A stretch of 64,000 bases of DNA, taken from 39-52-133 sp036523795 (lineage in GTDB: Bacteria > Pseudomonadota > Gammaproteobacteria > Burkholderiales > Gallionellaceae). Where the stretch lies: contig DATDDN010000010.1 in assembly GCA_036523795.1 (NCBI GenBank), positions 1 through 64,000 of the forward strand, in the 5' to 3' direction. The notes under the pieces are model-generated. The model was not told the origin of the DNA. It saw nothing but the letters and a program-made list of their open reading frames with translations, and did no database searches. Of this stretch, positions 34,800 through 43,434 are shown piece after piece (position 1 is the stretch's first letter; each line of letters opens with the position of its first letter). The translations under genes and the position numbers were made by a program.

Positions 34800-36626
34800 T
34801 TATCGAGAGTCTCGGACCAGAAAGTGCATATCACCTATTATTTCCGAGCTCGGGGCTTGAATTTCCACCACCCTGTCACTGTGCTCTTCCAGCCACCTCC
34901 GTAACGCGGCGCGGTTGTCCATTTTACTTTGATTTATTCCGTTCTGCGTTTCAATTCCTGTTGCGTCTAGCACGCACCATCCACGCTGAAGATCGAGATT
35001 CTGCTTGATTTTCTCTTCTGGGAAATACATTTGAGGACGTACGACCCCAAAGCTGTTTGGCGCAGGATGCTGAAGAATGTAATAGATCAATGGAATGTTA
35101 TCCAGCGCAAGCAACAGCTTATTTCGGCACCCATTTGCGCTATACGTTTCCACAAGCTTATTTAGCACAGCTGCATAGCGAGGGGTCTCTGAAATTCCAC
35201 GTAACGGTGAAATGTCTAAAGTTACCCTGTTGGCAGATATTACCGGCTGGCTTGTTGGGTGGTTGTAGGTAAGTGCAATTGTGCCAAGGATAACCAGCCA
35301 TATCGCAATAATCATTTTTGCCCTACGGGAAAGATTGCCTTTGCCTAGCGACTCCCACAGTATTATTAGCAATCCTGCCGCTGGCCCCGCAAAATGAACC
35401 ATGCCCTGGATAATGGCTGTGTTACTTCCAACAGCAACTGCGGCGGGGATTAGTATAAATCCGCTCACTGCAACAATGTGCATACGACTCAATGCATCAC
35501 CCTTGATTGCGCCCCACATCCGCCTCATGGCCAAGCCGAATAAATTCAATCTAATTTTTATGCCGGCAATAAATTGCAGTCCTCTCGCATTTAGAGGTTG
35601 CGGGGTATCGTTATGCAAGCTGATTTCGCCTAACCAGCGGAACACAGCAAAGTAAAGCAGATAGAAGATCGCTCCCGGCAATTGTGAAACCCACAACCAC
35701 CCCGGGAACTCGTGCTGCGACTCAACAAGGTAGGAAATAAGTGACGCAATACAAAAAAGTGTTACCAGCAAGCTCAAATTTGTTTGAGCGGCTGCATGCT
35801 TGTTATTGCCAAGTTTCCTGTAAAAATATAGCGCCAACAGATAGAGTATTGCTGCTTTTAAATAAAATTTCAGGATCAACCAAATACGATGGAGTAGCTC
35901 GTGCAAACTGGAGTCATGCCCAGCCGGCGCTGTTAACATGGAACTCATTCCAACCGATGAAATGTAAAACCCCCACAACAGAAGTGTAAGCAGAACGAAA
36001 CTGGGCATTAATGGTGAGCGCCGGATTGCCGGATCCATCACCCACAAAATTGCGATTATCAAGATCATGGCAACCACCACGGCCGCATGCATGAATCCCG
36101 CAAGTGCAAATAGCACACCGCTTAAAAAGTGAAGCAGATGCCTAGTTCTTTGCGAAGCATCAATAGAGAAGAAATAGGCTCCTGCGCCAAAAAGGAAGAA
36201 CACCATCGCAAATGGTTTTGGACCCAGGATAGAGTCCAAAGAAACCAGTATGCTGAAGCATATTGCTATGGGCACAACAGGAGATCTGAAGCGCCGCTTA
36301 TCTATTCCCAGAAAAAATACTAGTGCGCTCAGCAATAACAGTATGTAATTTAAATAGCGAAAATGCAGAAACTCGCTCAGACCAAACTTCATTAATAGCG
36401 CATGCACCAAATAGGCAGCTGATTGCGGCTGCATTCTGTCCAGCCCGTAGCCATTTGCCGCATCCCAAGACATGCGTAGAAACAGAGCATCATCCTCGAT
36501 CCAGGCAGCCCCTCGCCCAGGCGCGACAATTAACATCAAACAGGCGAAAATAAACAGTACAGCAAACCATAACAGATATATTTTCCATTGGGCTTGCTCT
36601 CGAATTGCGTGTGTCATATTAGACAA
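34800..36626 (-). CDS. Large polytopic membrane protein, GtrC/GT-C-like candidate
   Basis: 608 residues, about eleven helices and a C-terminal hydrophilic domain of about 170 residues. The first outer loop carries 'AAWIEDDALFLRMSWDAANGYGL' with a DD pair, typical of GT-C fold transferases such as GtrC and ArnT that use lipid-phosphate sugars. It lies upstream of the GtrB-like gene on the same strand, matching a GtrB-GtrC arrangement. TTG at 36626 has GAGG seven bases upstream; an ATG at 36617 is the alternative. Family not firmly identified. Confidence 0.62.
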   Translation of the reverse strand: MSNMTHAIREQAQWKIYLLWFAVLFIFACLMLIVAPGRGAAWIEDDALFLRMSWDAANGYGLDRMQPQSAAYLVHALLMKFGLSEFLHFRYLNYILLLLSALVFFLGIDKRRFRSPVVPIAICFSILVSLDSILGPKPFAMVFFLFGAGAYFFSIDASQRTRHLLHFLSGVLFALAGFMHAAVVVAMILIIAILWVMDPAIRRSPLMPSFVLLTLLLWGFYISSVGMSSMLTAPAGHDSSLHELLHRIWLILKFYLKAAILYLLALYFYRKLGNNKHAAAQTNLSLLVTLFCIASLISYLVESQHEFPGWLWVSQLPGAIFYLLYFAVFRWLGEISLHNDTPQPLNARGLQFIAGIKIRLNLFGLAMRRMWGAIKGDALSRMHIVAVSGFILIPAAVAVGSNTAIIQGMVHFAGPAAGLLIILWESLGKGNLSRRAKMIIAIWLVILGTIALTYNHPTSQPVISANRVTLDISPLRGISETPRYAAVLNKLVETYSANGCRNKLLLALDNIPLIYYILQHPAPNSFGVVRPQMYFPEEKIKQNLDLQRGWCVLDATGIETQNGINQSKMDNRAALRRWLEEHSDRVVEIQAPSSEIIGDMHFLVRDSR

Positions 36627-36668
36627 AATTCATCCTCAAACTATAGACCGGCCGTTTCTTCATCTTCC

Positions 36669-36784
36669 CTAAGGAAGCGCTGAATAAGTCTGATGTGTCG
36701 TTCCCGCTAAAATGGGAACCCAGTTGTGTCAACAAGCTGGATACCGCCTTCGCGGGTATGACGACCTATTTAACGCTTCCCTAA
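36669..36784 (+). repeat. MITE-like palindromic element
   Basis: Outer ends CTAAGGAAGCGCTGAATA (36669-36686) and TATTTAACGCTTCCCTAA (36767-36784) are inverse copies at 14 of 18 bases. Inside, GTCGTTCCCGC...CCCAG (36697-36723) is roughly inverse to CTGG...CGGGTATGAC (36737-36762), the common proteobacterial 'cattcccgc..gcgggaatg' palindrome. It looks like a small non-autonomous element between the divergent membrane-protein and msbA genes. Confidence 0.6.
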
Positions 36785-37103
36785 TAGACTGGGGCATCCG
36801 TGAGCCCATTTTGCCTCACCCCCGAGCAAGCGAGATCATACCAGCATCACTCAACAGTAGATTGATCCGGCCAGGTTACGGTTCAGGAATTACCCCAGGA
36901 AATTACTCTGATTCACGAGTCCATGAACACCTCCAATTGCATTTGTGGCCCAATGGGTTGCCTCAATGCCAATATTGTGTCTTCTTTATTGGACAATCAT
37001 TCCGGAAAGACTCCGGCTGACAGACATATCAACCGTTTCTCTCAAAACGAGCTGAGCCGAAGCATCGCCACGAGAGAACTCTAATTCTGCTAAAGTACGC
37101 GTC
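36785..37103. other. Intergenic stretch upstream of msbA, nothing recognised
   Basis: About 320 bases with no gene-like reading frame on either strand that I can defend. It presumably contains the msbA promoter, but no convincing -35/-10 pair was seen; TAAAGT near 37092 is a weak -10 candidate. Confidence 0.5.
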
Positions 37104-38873
37104 ATGCAAATGACCAATATCCAACTGTATTTGCGCCTACTTGGCTACGTGAAAGCCTATTGGCGCATGTTCGCAATTTCACTTATCGGAACTGCGGTGG
37201 TTGCCTCCACAGAACCGCTGGCACCCGCCCTCCTCAAACCCATGCTGGATGGCACCTTTGTGCATAAAGATCCGGCGATGATGCGCATGGTCCCTTTTGT
37301 AATTCTGCTGCTCTTTTTCGTGCGAGGGGTTGCGAGTTTTATCAGCGCTTACGCAATTAACTGGGTAGCTACCAAGTTGGTCATGGATTTGCGCAGTCTG
37401 ATGTTCAACAAGCTGCTTACTTTGCCCACCCGATATTATGATGACCACGCCACCGGCAATCTCATCTCCAAATTGACCTACGACTCGTATCAAGTAACCA
37501 GCGCAGCAACTGATGTTGTGACTGTCCTGGTACGCGACAGCATCGTCTTGGTCGGCTTGATGGGCTGGCTGTTCTATCTCAACTGGAAGCTGACCCTGCT
37601 GAGCCTGTTAATGGCCCCCATTATTGCTTACGTTATCAGAGTCAGTAGCAGGCGCATGCGCAACAATAGCCGCGACGCGCAGCAAGCCATGGGCAATGTT
37701 ACTCAGGTAATCGAGGAAAGCATTTCTGCTCATAAGGTAGTTAAATTATTTGGTGGGCAAAAATATGAAAGTGCCCGCTTCAATGAACAAACCAACTGGG
37801 TTCGCCGCCATGCGATGAAACAGGCGGTTTCCAGTGCTGCCAACGTGCCGATAGTACAGATGGTCATCGCTTTTGCACTTGCAGCAGTTGTTTATATGGC
37901 CACCCTGCAATCTCACGCAGACGAGGTGACCGTTGGCGGGTTCGTTTCGTTCATTATGGCCATGTTGATGTTAAGCGCACCACTCAAGCGCCTGACAGGC
38001 ATAAATGAAAATTTGCAGCGTGGATTGGCGGCCGCTGAGAGCGTATTTTCCCTGCTGGATACAGACAGTGAAATTGACAGCGGCACCAAAGCGATAGAAC
38101 GTGCACGAGGTGAACTGCTATTTGACAATGTCTCGTTCCACTATGCCGCAGATACGCAGCCTGCGCTGAAAAATATCTCGCTACACGTACGTGCGGGGGA
38201 AAATATTGCACTAGTTGGTGGTTCGGGTGGGGGGAAAACCACTCTTGCTAACCTTGTACCACGCTTCTACACGCCATCCAGCGGATCTATTCTGCTCGAT
38301 GGCATTAATACAACAGATCTGACGCTTGCCAGCCTGCGTGCCAATATTGCTCTAGTCAGTCAGGAAGTAGTTCTGTTCAACGACACGGTTGCCGCCAATA
38401 TTGCCTATGGACAAACGCGCAAGGTGACTATCGAGGAGATCGTTTCCGCGGCTCGCGCTGCTCATGCCCTGGAGTTCATAAATGCATGGCCCAATGGTTT
38501 TGACACAATCGTCGGCGAACGCGGGGTCAAGCTATCCGGCGGACAGCGCCAACGCATCGCCATTGCGCGCGCAATTCTCAAGGATGCGCCGATTCTAATC
38601 TTGGACGAAGCGACATCGGCGCTGGATAGTGAATCCGAACGCCATGTACAGGCTGCGCTGGAAGCGCTGATGAAGGGTCGCACTACATTAGTTATCGCCC
38701 ACCGACTTTCGACTATTGAGAATGCCGACCGAATTGTGGTACTTCAGAAGGGAGAAATAGCGGAAATTGGCTCTCATAGCGAATTGCTCGCCAAGGATGG
38801 GATTTATGCTCGTTTGCACAGTATCCAATACGCCTCGTCCGTTGCCGCGGCGCTAAGCGATCCCATTGAGTAG
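37104..38873 (+). CDS. msbA: Lipid A/phospholipid flippase ABC transporter MsbA
   Basis: 589 residues, the usual half-transporter: six membrane helices (about 15-310) and an ATPase domain. Walker A is 'VGGSGGGKTT' (Lys378), the ABC signature 'LSGGQRQRIAIARAI', Walker B 'PILILDEATSALD' and the switch 'IAHRLST' follow in order. It flips core-lipid A across the inner membrane. The Walker A has Gly-Gly before Lys and Thr-Thr after, a tolerated variant. ATG at 37104 (another at 37110). It stands alone on the plus strand between the Fuc4NAc island and the fucosyltransferase. Confidence 0.9.
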   Translation: MQMTNIQLYLRLLGYVKAYWRMFAISLIGTAVVASTEPLAPALLKPMLDGTFVHKDPAMMRMVPFVILLLFFVRGVASFISAYAINWVATKLVMDLRSLMFNKLLTLPTRYYDDHATGNLISKLTYDSYQVTSAATDVVTVLVRDSIVLVGLMGWLFYLNWKLTLLSLLMAPIIAYVIRVSSRRMRNNSRDAQQAMGNVTQVIEESISAHKVVKLFGGQKYESARFNEQTNWVRRHAMKQAVSSAANVPIVQMVIAFALAAVVYMATLQSHADEVTVGGFVSFIMAMLMLSAPLKRLTGINENLQRGLAAAESVFSLLDTDSEIDSGTKAIERARGELLFDNVSFHYAADTQPALKNISLHVRAGENIALVGGSGGGKTTLANLVPRFYTPSSGSILLDGINTTDLTLASLRANIALVSQEVVLFNDTVAANIAYGQTRKVTIEEIVSAARAAHALEFINAWPNGFDTIVGERGVKLSGGQRQRIAIARAILKDAPILILDEATSALDSESERHVQAALEALMKGRTTLVIAHRLSTIENADRIVVLQKGEIAEIGSHSELLAKDGIYARLHSIQYASSVAAALSDPIE

Positions 38874-38882
38874 GAGCCTTAG

Positions 38883-38952
38883 GCAGGAGGTCACAGCCGC
38901 GGCATTGGACCAGCGTAGCACTGGCTGCAACCAATGAAGCTGCGCCTCCTGC
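38883..38952 (+). repeat. Strong composite hairpin downstream of msbA
   Basis: Four stacked stems share one axis: GCAGGAGG (38883-38890) with CCTCCTGC (38945-38952); CAGC (38894-38897) with GCTG (38939-38942); CATTGG (38903-38908) with CCAATG (38931-38936); CAGC (38911-38914) with GCTG (38924-38927). That is 22 pairs separated by small bulges. No T-run follows, so it is not a standard terminator. Confidence 0.75.
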
Positions 38953-39079
38953 TTGGCGATTTGCGTATGACTATATCGCCGGAAAGTTGCATTAAATGTC
39001 TCTCTGCCTACGATTCCCAGTTTGACTTATGGTTGTGGCATCGCCCGCTTAAATCAATTCGTCCTCACATGTCTGCCCT

Positions 39080-39886
39080 ATGAAAATATCGGATTTGATC
39101 CATCGCCTGAAGAATCGCCACAAGCAACAAACGGTCATCACCTTCACCGGAGGCATGGGCGCACAGATCATCAGCGCAGCGATCTATTTCTTTTTGCAGG
39201 ACAAAGGGCAAGAGGTCGTTGCCGATCTGTCTTACTTTGACAAGAACGAAAAGGTGGCCCGTGTCGGCAACAAGGGCGAGGTGTCGCACTGGTCCTGGCA
39301 ATTGTCGCTTTTCGGGCTTGCACCCGATTCATTTCAATCGGCCACCAACTATTCCAGGCGCACAGTCAACCTGATTGAAGATGGTCCCGTGAAATCCAGG
39401 CTGTCGATTGAGGCCTTACGCGAGCCCGCGATACAGGCACGCTTTGCCCTTCCGGATGATTGTTTGAAGGATCTGCCGCTCAAGCCGGGCAGTTATCTGT
39501 GCATACATGTACGTCGTGGCGATTACGTCAATGTCGCAAGCCACTTGGTATCGGACGAGGAGTTTTTTCAGATCGCCGAGCGCTTCAAGGGGTTGCTCAA
39601 TCATCTGGTCGTTGTTTCCGATTCGCCGATCGAGGCAGGCTTTCGTGAGCGGATTTCTGCCAGTTACGCCGAAGCCACGTTTCTGGACAATATCGATGCA
39701 TTCACCACGCACTGCGTGATGCGTAAGGCGCGCATTCTGGTGTGCTCCAATAGCCAATTCAGTTTGATCGCTGCCCTGCTCAATCCGGCCGGTTTGGTTG
39801 TATTGCCGAAGCAATGGTTTGGGCCCGGCGATGAAGCATTGGAAGCGCCCATTCATTCAAGCTGTAACTTCCAGATTCTGAACTGA
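39080..39886 (+). CDS. Alpha-1,2-fucosyltransferase (GT11)
   Basis: 268 residues. The GT11 signature 'CIHVRRGDYVNVASHL' binds GDP-fucose; 'GGMGAQIISAAIYFFLQ' near the N terminus and 'VCSNSQFSLIAALLN' near the C terminus are the other family motifs. It would add L-fucose to a galactose or similar residue in an alpha-1,2 linkage, in the cytoplasm. GDP-fucose synthase (fcl) at the right end of the window supplies the donor. Separate from the minus-strand cluster, which it faces tail to tail. Confidence 0.85.
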   Translation: MKISDLIHRLKNRHKQQTVITFTGGMGAQIISAAIYFFLQDKGQEVVADLSYFDKNEKVARVGNKGEVSHWSWQLSLFGLAPDSFQSATNYSRRTVNLIEDGPVKSRLSIEALREPAIQARFALPDDCLKDLPLKPGSYLCIHVRRGDYVNVASHLVSDEEFFQIAERFKGLLNHLVVVSDSPIEAGFRERISASYAEATFLDNIDAFTTHCVMRKARILVCSNSQFSLIAALLNPAGLVVLPKQWFGPGDEALEAPIHSSCNFQILN

Positions 39887-40208
39887 GACGCCCTGCCCGG
39901 TCTTCTATCACAAAGTGCACCTTTACACGATCCTTGCCCCGGTAGGTGTGTATCGAATACTGCGATTTAGCCGTGCGTCAACAATGCGCCAGGGAAATAG
40001 CGCGGGTGTTGTTAACCTGCACTTTCGTCCATAGGGACACCTTGCACTCCGGGTATTGGGCGATTCATCGGACAACATCGTGCAATGAATTGCGCTCCTA
40101 CACTAACCTTGGGCCTGCGAAAGATTGGACGCTACAATCTCTCTGTGACTTCGCTACTCTACGCTGAGGATGAACGACGAGAGGAGGTTGCTGGCCCCCG
40201 TAGTATGG
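39887..40208. repeat. Gap with degenerate dispersed repeat, copy C
   Basis: This 322-base gap between convergent genes holds no gene. Around 40039-40103, text such as CCTTGCACTCCGGGTATTGGGCGAT and TCGTGCAATGAATTGCGCTCC matches parts of copy A (3761-3835), with many changes. No other structure was recognised. Confidence 0.5.
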
Positions 40209-41516
40209 TCAGCGCGACTGGAGTGCAGACAGGATGCCATCCACTGCTTGCTCTGTTCCAATTGCCGGCACATCTGATAGCGGCAGGCGGTTTGCCCGCC
40301 AGTCTGCGTAGGCTTTTTCCAACAGAGATGCTGCGCCAGCCACGTCGTCGTAATCCGCCACGTAGCAGTTGCGTTCGTGCAGCATGCGGTCGAGCTGCGG
40401 ATTCTGGTGGGTGAGGGCGATGATCGGGCGGCCGGTCCAGAAGTACTCATACACCTTGGACGGAATGTATTCTCTTGTGTCTTCCAGGTTGCCGTGCACC
40501 ATCAGCAGGCAATCCATCCGGTGCATCAGGTCCACCACCTGCTCGCGTCCTGACTTTCCGGTGGCTAGCGAATACTCCAGGCGGCCGAAGCCAATGAACA
40601 CGTCCTGCAGCTTGAGTTGTTCGATTTCCTTCTGAGCCGGCGCATCCATGCTGCCGCCGTAGATGTGTACCAGCATCTGGCCGCGCAGCTCCGGGCGCTT
40701 TTGCAGCAGGGCGGCCATGGCAGTTACCACTGGCTTGAGCGAGCGCGTTGGCGACAACGAACCAAAGTGGCCAATGATCATCTGCTCACCGCGCTTATAC
40801 CTGGCCGTGTTCTTGAATGGCTCAACGCCTGGCAGGATCACTACGCCGCGGCTGCCAAGTTCGGGGTGGCGCTTGCGCGCGCTCTCCAGCGCCCCCTCGG
40901 TGAACCACCACACCAGGTCGGCATGGCGGCAGATTTCACCCTCCAGCCTGGCCATGTATTTTTCGTTACGGCTTTTCTTGCCGCCGCCGAACACCATGGG
41001 ATCGTGGATTTCCGCGATCCACTTGATGCCGGTCAGCTTCTTCAGCCACAGGCCCGCAATGTGCGCAGAGTAGGCACCGCCGGTACTGTACACCACGGTG
41101 GGTTTATGTTTGCGGATCAGCCAGAGAGACCGCAAGGTGGCAGGCAGCGCCCAGGAGGCATGGCTCTGCAAGCCGAACAACAGGCGCTCGATCACGATGA
41201 ATGGTGCCAGCAGCAGCGACACGACCAGCCCGATGAGGCGGTAGATAACACCGCGGCCGAAGCGCATTGCCACCAGGTGGCGCAGGTCGAAGCGCAAACC
41301 GGATGGCCCCCACGGCAGCAGCTGCAGGTGCTCGAAGCGCTGGTCATGGTTGCCGGAAACGCCGCTCAGCACGCTGAAGGTGATCCCGCGTTCGGCCAGG
41401 TGCGGCAGCTTGTCGGTGATGGTCTGGCTGGCGGCACGGCCATCCATGTTGAAGCAGTGCGACAGGATCAGCCAGTGCTCATGGTTTGGTTGCGGCGATG
41501 TCATGGGCTCGCTCAT
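40209..41516 (-). CDS. Glycosyltransferase, GT4-like (GT-B fold)
   Basis: 435 residues. An N-terminal acceptor domain ('HWLILSHCFNMDGRAASQTITDKLPHL') and C-terminal donor domain with 'IIGHFGSLSPTRSLKPVV' and 'EYIPSKVYEYFWTGRPIIAL' (GT-B donor site). One hydrophobic segment near 95-115 may associate with the membrane. Donor and acceptor unknown. Last gene of the long leftward cluster; two bases separate it from the preceding gene. Confidence 0.8.
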   Translation of the reverse strand: MSEPMTSPQPNHEHWLILSHCFNMDGRAASQTITDKLPHLAERGITFSVLSGVSGNHDQRFEHLQLLPWGPSGLRFDLRHLVAMRFGRGVIYRLIGLVVSLLLAPFIVIERLLFGLQSHASWALPATLRSLWLIRKHKPTVVYSTGGAYSAHIAGLWLKKLTGIKWIAEIHDPMVFGGGKKSRNEKYMARLEGEICRHADLVWWFTEGALESARKRHPELGSRGVVILPGVEPFKNTARYKRGEQMIIGHFGSLSPTRSLKPVVTAMAALLQKRPELRGQMLVHIYGGSMDAPAQKEIEQLKLQDVFIGFGRLEYSLATGKSGREQVVDLMHRMDCLLMVHGNLEDTREYIPSKVYEYFWTGRPIIALTHQNPQLDRMLHERNCYVADYDDVAGAASLLEKAYADWRANRLPLSDVPAIGTEQAVDGILSALQSR

Positions 41517-41518
41517 GA

Positions 41519-42391
41519 TTATGCGCGCCAGCGCTTGAGCCGGCGTTTGAGTTTGTAGGCCAGCCGCTTCAGCGGCTTGAGCCGATGCGGATACCAGTTC
41601 GACTGGTACACCACGCCCATGTAGTGGCGGGCCAGGATGGCTTCGTCGATGCCCATGCCGCGGTCGTGCTCGTATTCTTCCAGGTACAGATAGGCCTTGA
41701 AGATCGGCTCCTTCGGCAGCAGCGGAATGGACTGGAATTTGAGCAGCGCCTCGCCATACCAGGATGACTCATACGGGTGCGCCACAATGGCGGCGAGCAT
41801 GTTACTGCCCTCGTTCTTCAACTTGCCCGCCAGATCCTGCCAAACCTTGCGACTCCAGATCACCGGGAAGGGGTTGTAGCTGTAGGAAGGGCCATGCCGG
41901 CCAAATACTTCGCGCATGTTCTGAGACATCTTCTCGTAGAACTGCTCGGTTTCGTGGATGCCGTTGGCCAGACAGAACTGCATGAATGGTTTGCCTTCAT
42001 GCAGGATGGTGTAGGGCTCACCATTGGCGGCAATGAAATCGTTGGTTTGAAAGTCGCGGATGAAGCGCGAATCGGAATCGATGCAGACGTAGTTATCTTG
42101 CGGGTTCACCCGCCAGAATTCAGCTTTGACGATCTGTTGCGAGATGTGGCCGGGCAAGGCGTGGAAGTCGGCTAGGGAGATGTCCGGGTTGGTGGCAATG
42201 ACCTGCTCGTCGGTGAGCCAGTTCACATAGTCGTTGCCGATGCGTTCCTTGAACATGGCCAGATCGGCTTCGGGCACTGCGATGAACAGGGGCAGACAAT
42301 CCCGGTTGAAACGACGCACGCTTTCCACCATGGTGGCGGCGGCAGTCAGGTCGCCGCGATAGCTTTTGCAGAAGATGGAGATATTGCCCAT
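41519..42391 (-). CDS. DUF6492-type putative glycosyltransferase
   Basis: 290 residues with 'ISIFCKSYRGDLTAAATMVESVRRFN' at the start and a DxD-like 'YVCIDSDSRFIRDF' around residue 100, as in GT-A transferases. Similar proteins are labelled DUF6492 in polysaccharide clusters. It ends with a basic stretch ('KLKRRLKRW') that may contact membranes. Neighbours on both sides are glycosyltransferases. The specific reaction is unknown. Confidence 0.65.
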   Translation of the reverse strand: MGNISIFCKSYRGDLTAAATMVESVRRFNRDCLPLFIAVPEADLAMFKERIGNDYVNWLTDEQVIATNPDISLADFHALPGHISQQIVKAEFWRVNPQDNYVCIDSDSRFIRDFQTNDFIAANGEPYTILHEGKPFMQFCLANGIHETEQFYEKMSQNMREVFGRHGPSYSYNPFPVIWSRKVWQDLAGKLKNEGSNMLAAIVAHPYESSWYGEALLKFQSIPLLPKEPIFKAYLYLEEYEHDRGMGIDEAILARHYMGVVYQSNWYPHRLKPLKRLAYKLKRRLKRWRA

Positions 42392-42402
42392 GTAAAGTCC
42401 GG

Positions 42403-43434
42403 TTAGTTATGGTGTTTTATATCATGAACGATTTTTTCCACCACAGTGGTCGCGAACTGCTCTGAGCTGAATTGCCGGCCTGCGGCGCTGTTCATGAATT
42501 TCGCCATCGCTTCCTGGTAAGCCGCATATGCATCCGACCCCACGCCCTGCAAATAAGCATGCACTGCCGCGGTATCCCTGAAATTGCGCCGATCGACAAA
42601 GCAGTCCGCGGGGATGTGCTCCAGCACGTTGTCCGCCCCCCAATAGATGGGCACGCAGCCATACATCATGCTGTCCAGCATCTTTTCGGTAATGTAGTTG
42701 GAAAGATCCTTGCTGTTCTCATAACACCACGAGAATTTGCTGCGCCGCAATACGTCTCCCTTGTCGCGCACTTCCCCGCGATAGCTGGGGAAGGGCTTGC
42801 GTCCCAGCAGCTTGTTGCGAGCCCTGACCAGGCTGCGCTTGAGTCGGCCCAGCGGGGTAAAAGCCGGCGTTTCCTTGTCCCAGCCCATGCCATACAGGTT
42901 GAATTTGTCTGGCGCATGCTTCTCGTACCAGCGAATGATGTTGAGGCGCTCCAGGTACAAGTCCGACGGTAGCACTTCCTTGAATGCCTTGTTGGCATTG
43001 ATCAGGCAGCTGAAGATGTCGCGCTCGTCGAAGCCTGGCACCTCTCCCTGCACCATGGGGTGGGGAATCAGGATGGGCACGACGTTGGGCAGGCCTTGCA
43101 CGCGTTTGTCCCAGGCAAACACCCGGCGGAAATTGGCGCAGTAGTCGCGGCTGGCATTCAGCTTGTTGATGTTGGGGTTTTCCAGCGCGATGAGGTAGCG
43201 CGGCAGCGTCGTGTCATGCAGCGGCCGCCCCTCGATGTGCAGCTCGAACGCGACTTCGCGCCCGCGGTTGAGGTCTACCGTATTGATTTCGATACCCTGT
43301 GCCAGGAACTCCTCACGCAACAGGCGCGGGGTGTAGGTAGGATTGTAGCGATGCACTGTATCTTCACTGGCGAACAGCGAGTTGTTGCTATGCCCATCCG
43401 CGTAGACATTTCCGTATATCATCTGGTCATCCAT
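42403..43434 (-). CDS. GT10-family fucosyltransferase-like protein
   Basis: 343 residues. The GT10 donor-binding motif is well kept: 'RGEVRDKGDVLRRSKFSWCYENS', 'YITEKMLDSMMYGCVPIYWGADN' and 'HIPADCFVDRRNF'. GT10 enzymes add L-fucose alpha-1,3/1,4 to GlcNAc-type residues, as in Lewis antigens of Helicobacter. fcl at the right edge would supply GDP-fucose. ATG at 43434 overlaps the preceding gene by 16 bases; the in-frame ATG at 43422 gives an ATGA overlap and is an equal candidate. Confidence 0.82.
   Translation of the reverse strand: MDDQMIYGNVYADGHSNNSLFASEDTVHRYNPTYTPRLLREEFLAQGIEINTVDLNRGREVAFELHIEGRPLHDTTLPRYLIALENPNINKLNASRDYCANFRRVFAWDKRVQGLPNVVPILIPHPMVQGEVPGFDERDIFSCLINANKAFKEVLPSDLYLERLNIIRWYEKHAPDKFNLYGMGWDKETPAFTPLGRLKRSLVRARNKLLGRKPFPSYRGEVRDKGDVLRRSKFSWCYENSKDLSNYITEKMLDSMMYGCVPIYWGADNVLEHIPADCFVDRRNFRDTAAVHAYLQGVGSDAYAAYQEAMAKFMNSAAGRQFSSEQFATTVVEKIVHDIKHHN

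Noticed and set aside
36712..37020. A 102-codon frame ahead of msbA
   Set aside because: It starts inside the MITE-like palindrome, has no ribosome site and no recognisable domain.
38883..38952. Possible integron attC site
   Set aside because: The hairpin lacks the RYYYAAC/GTTRRRY core sites at its ends and there is no integrase nearby.
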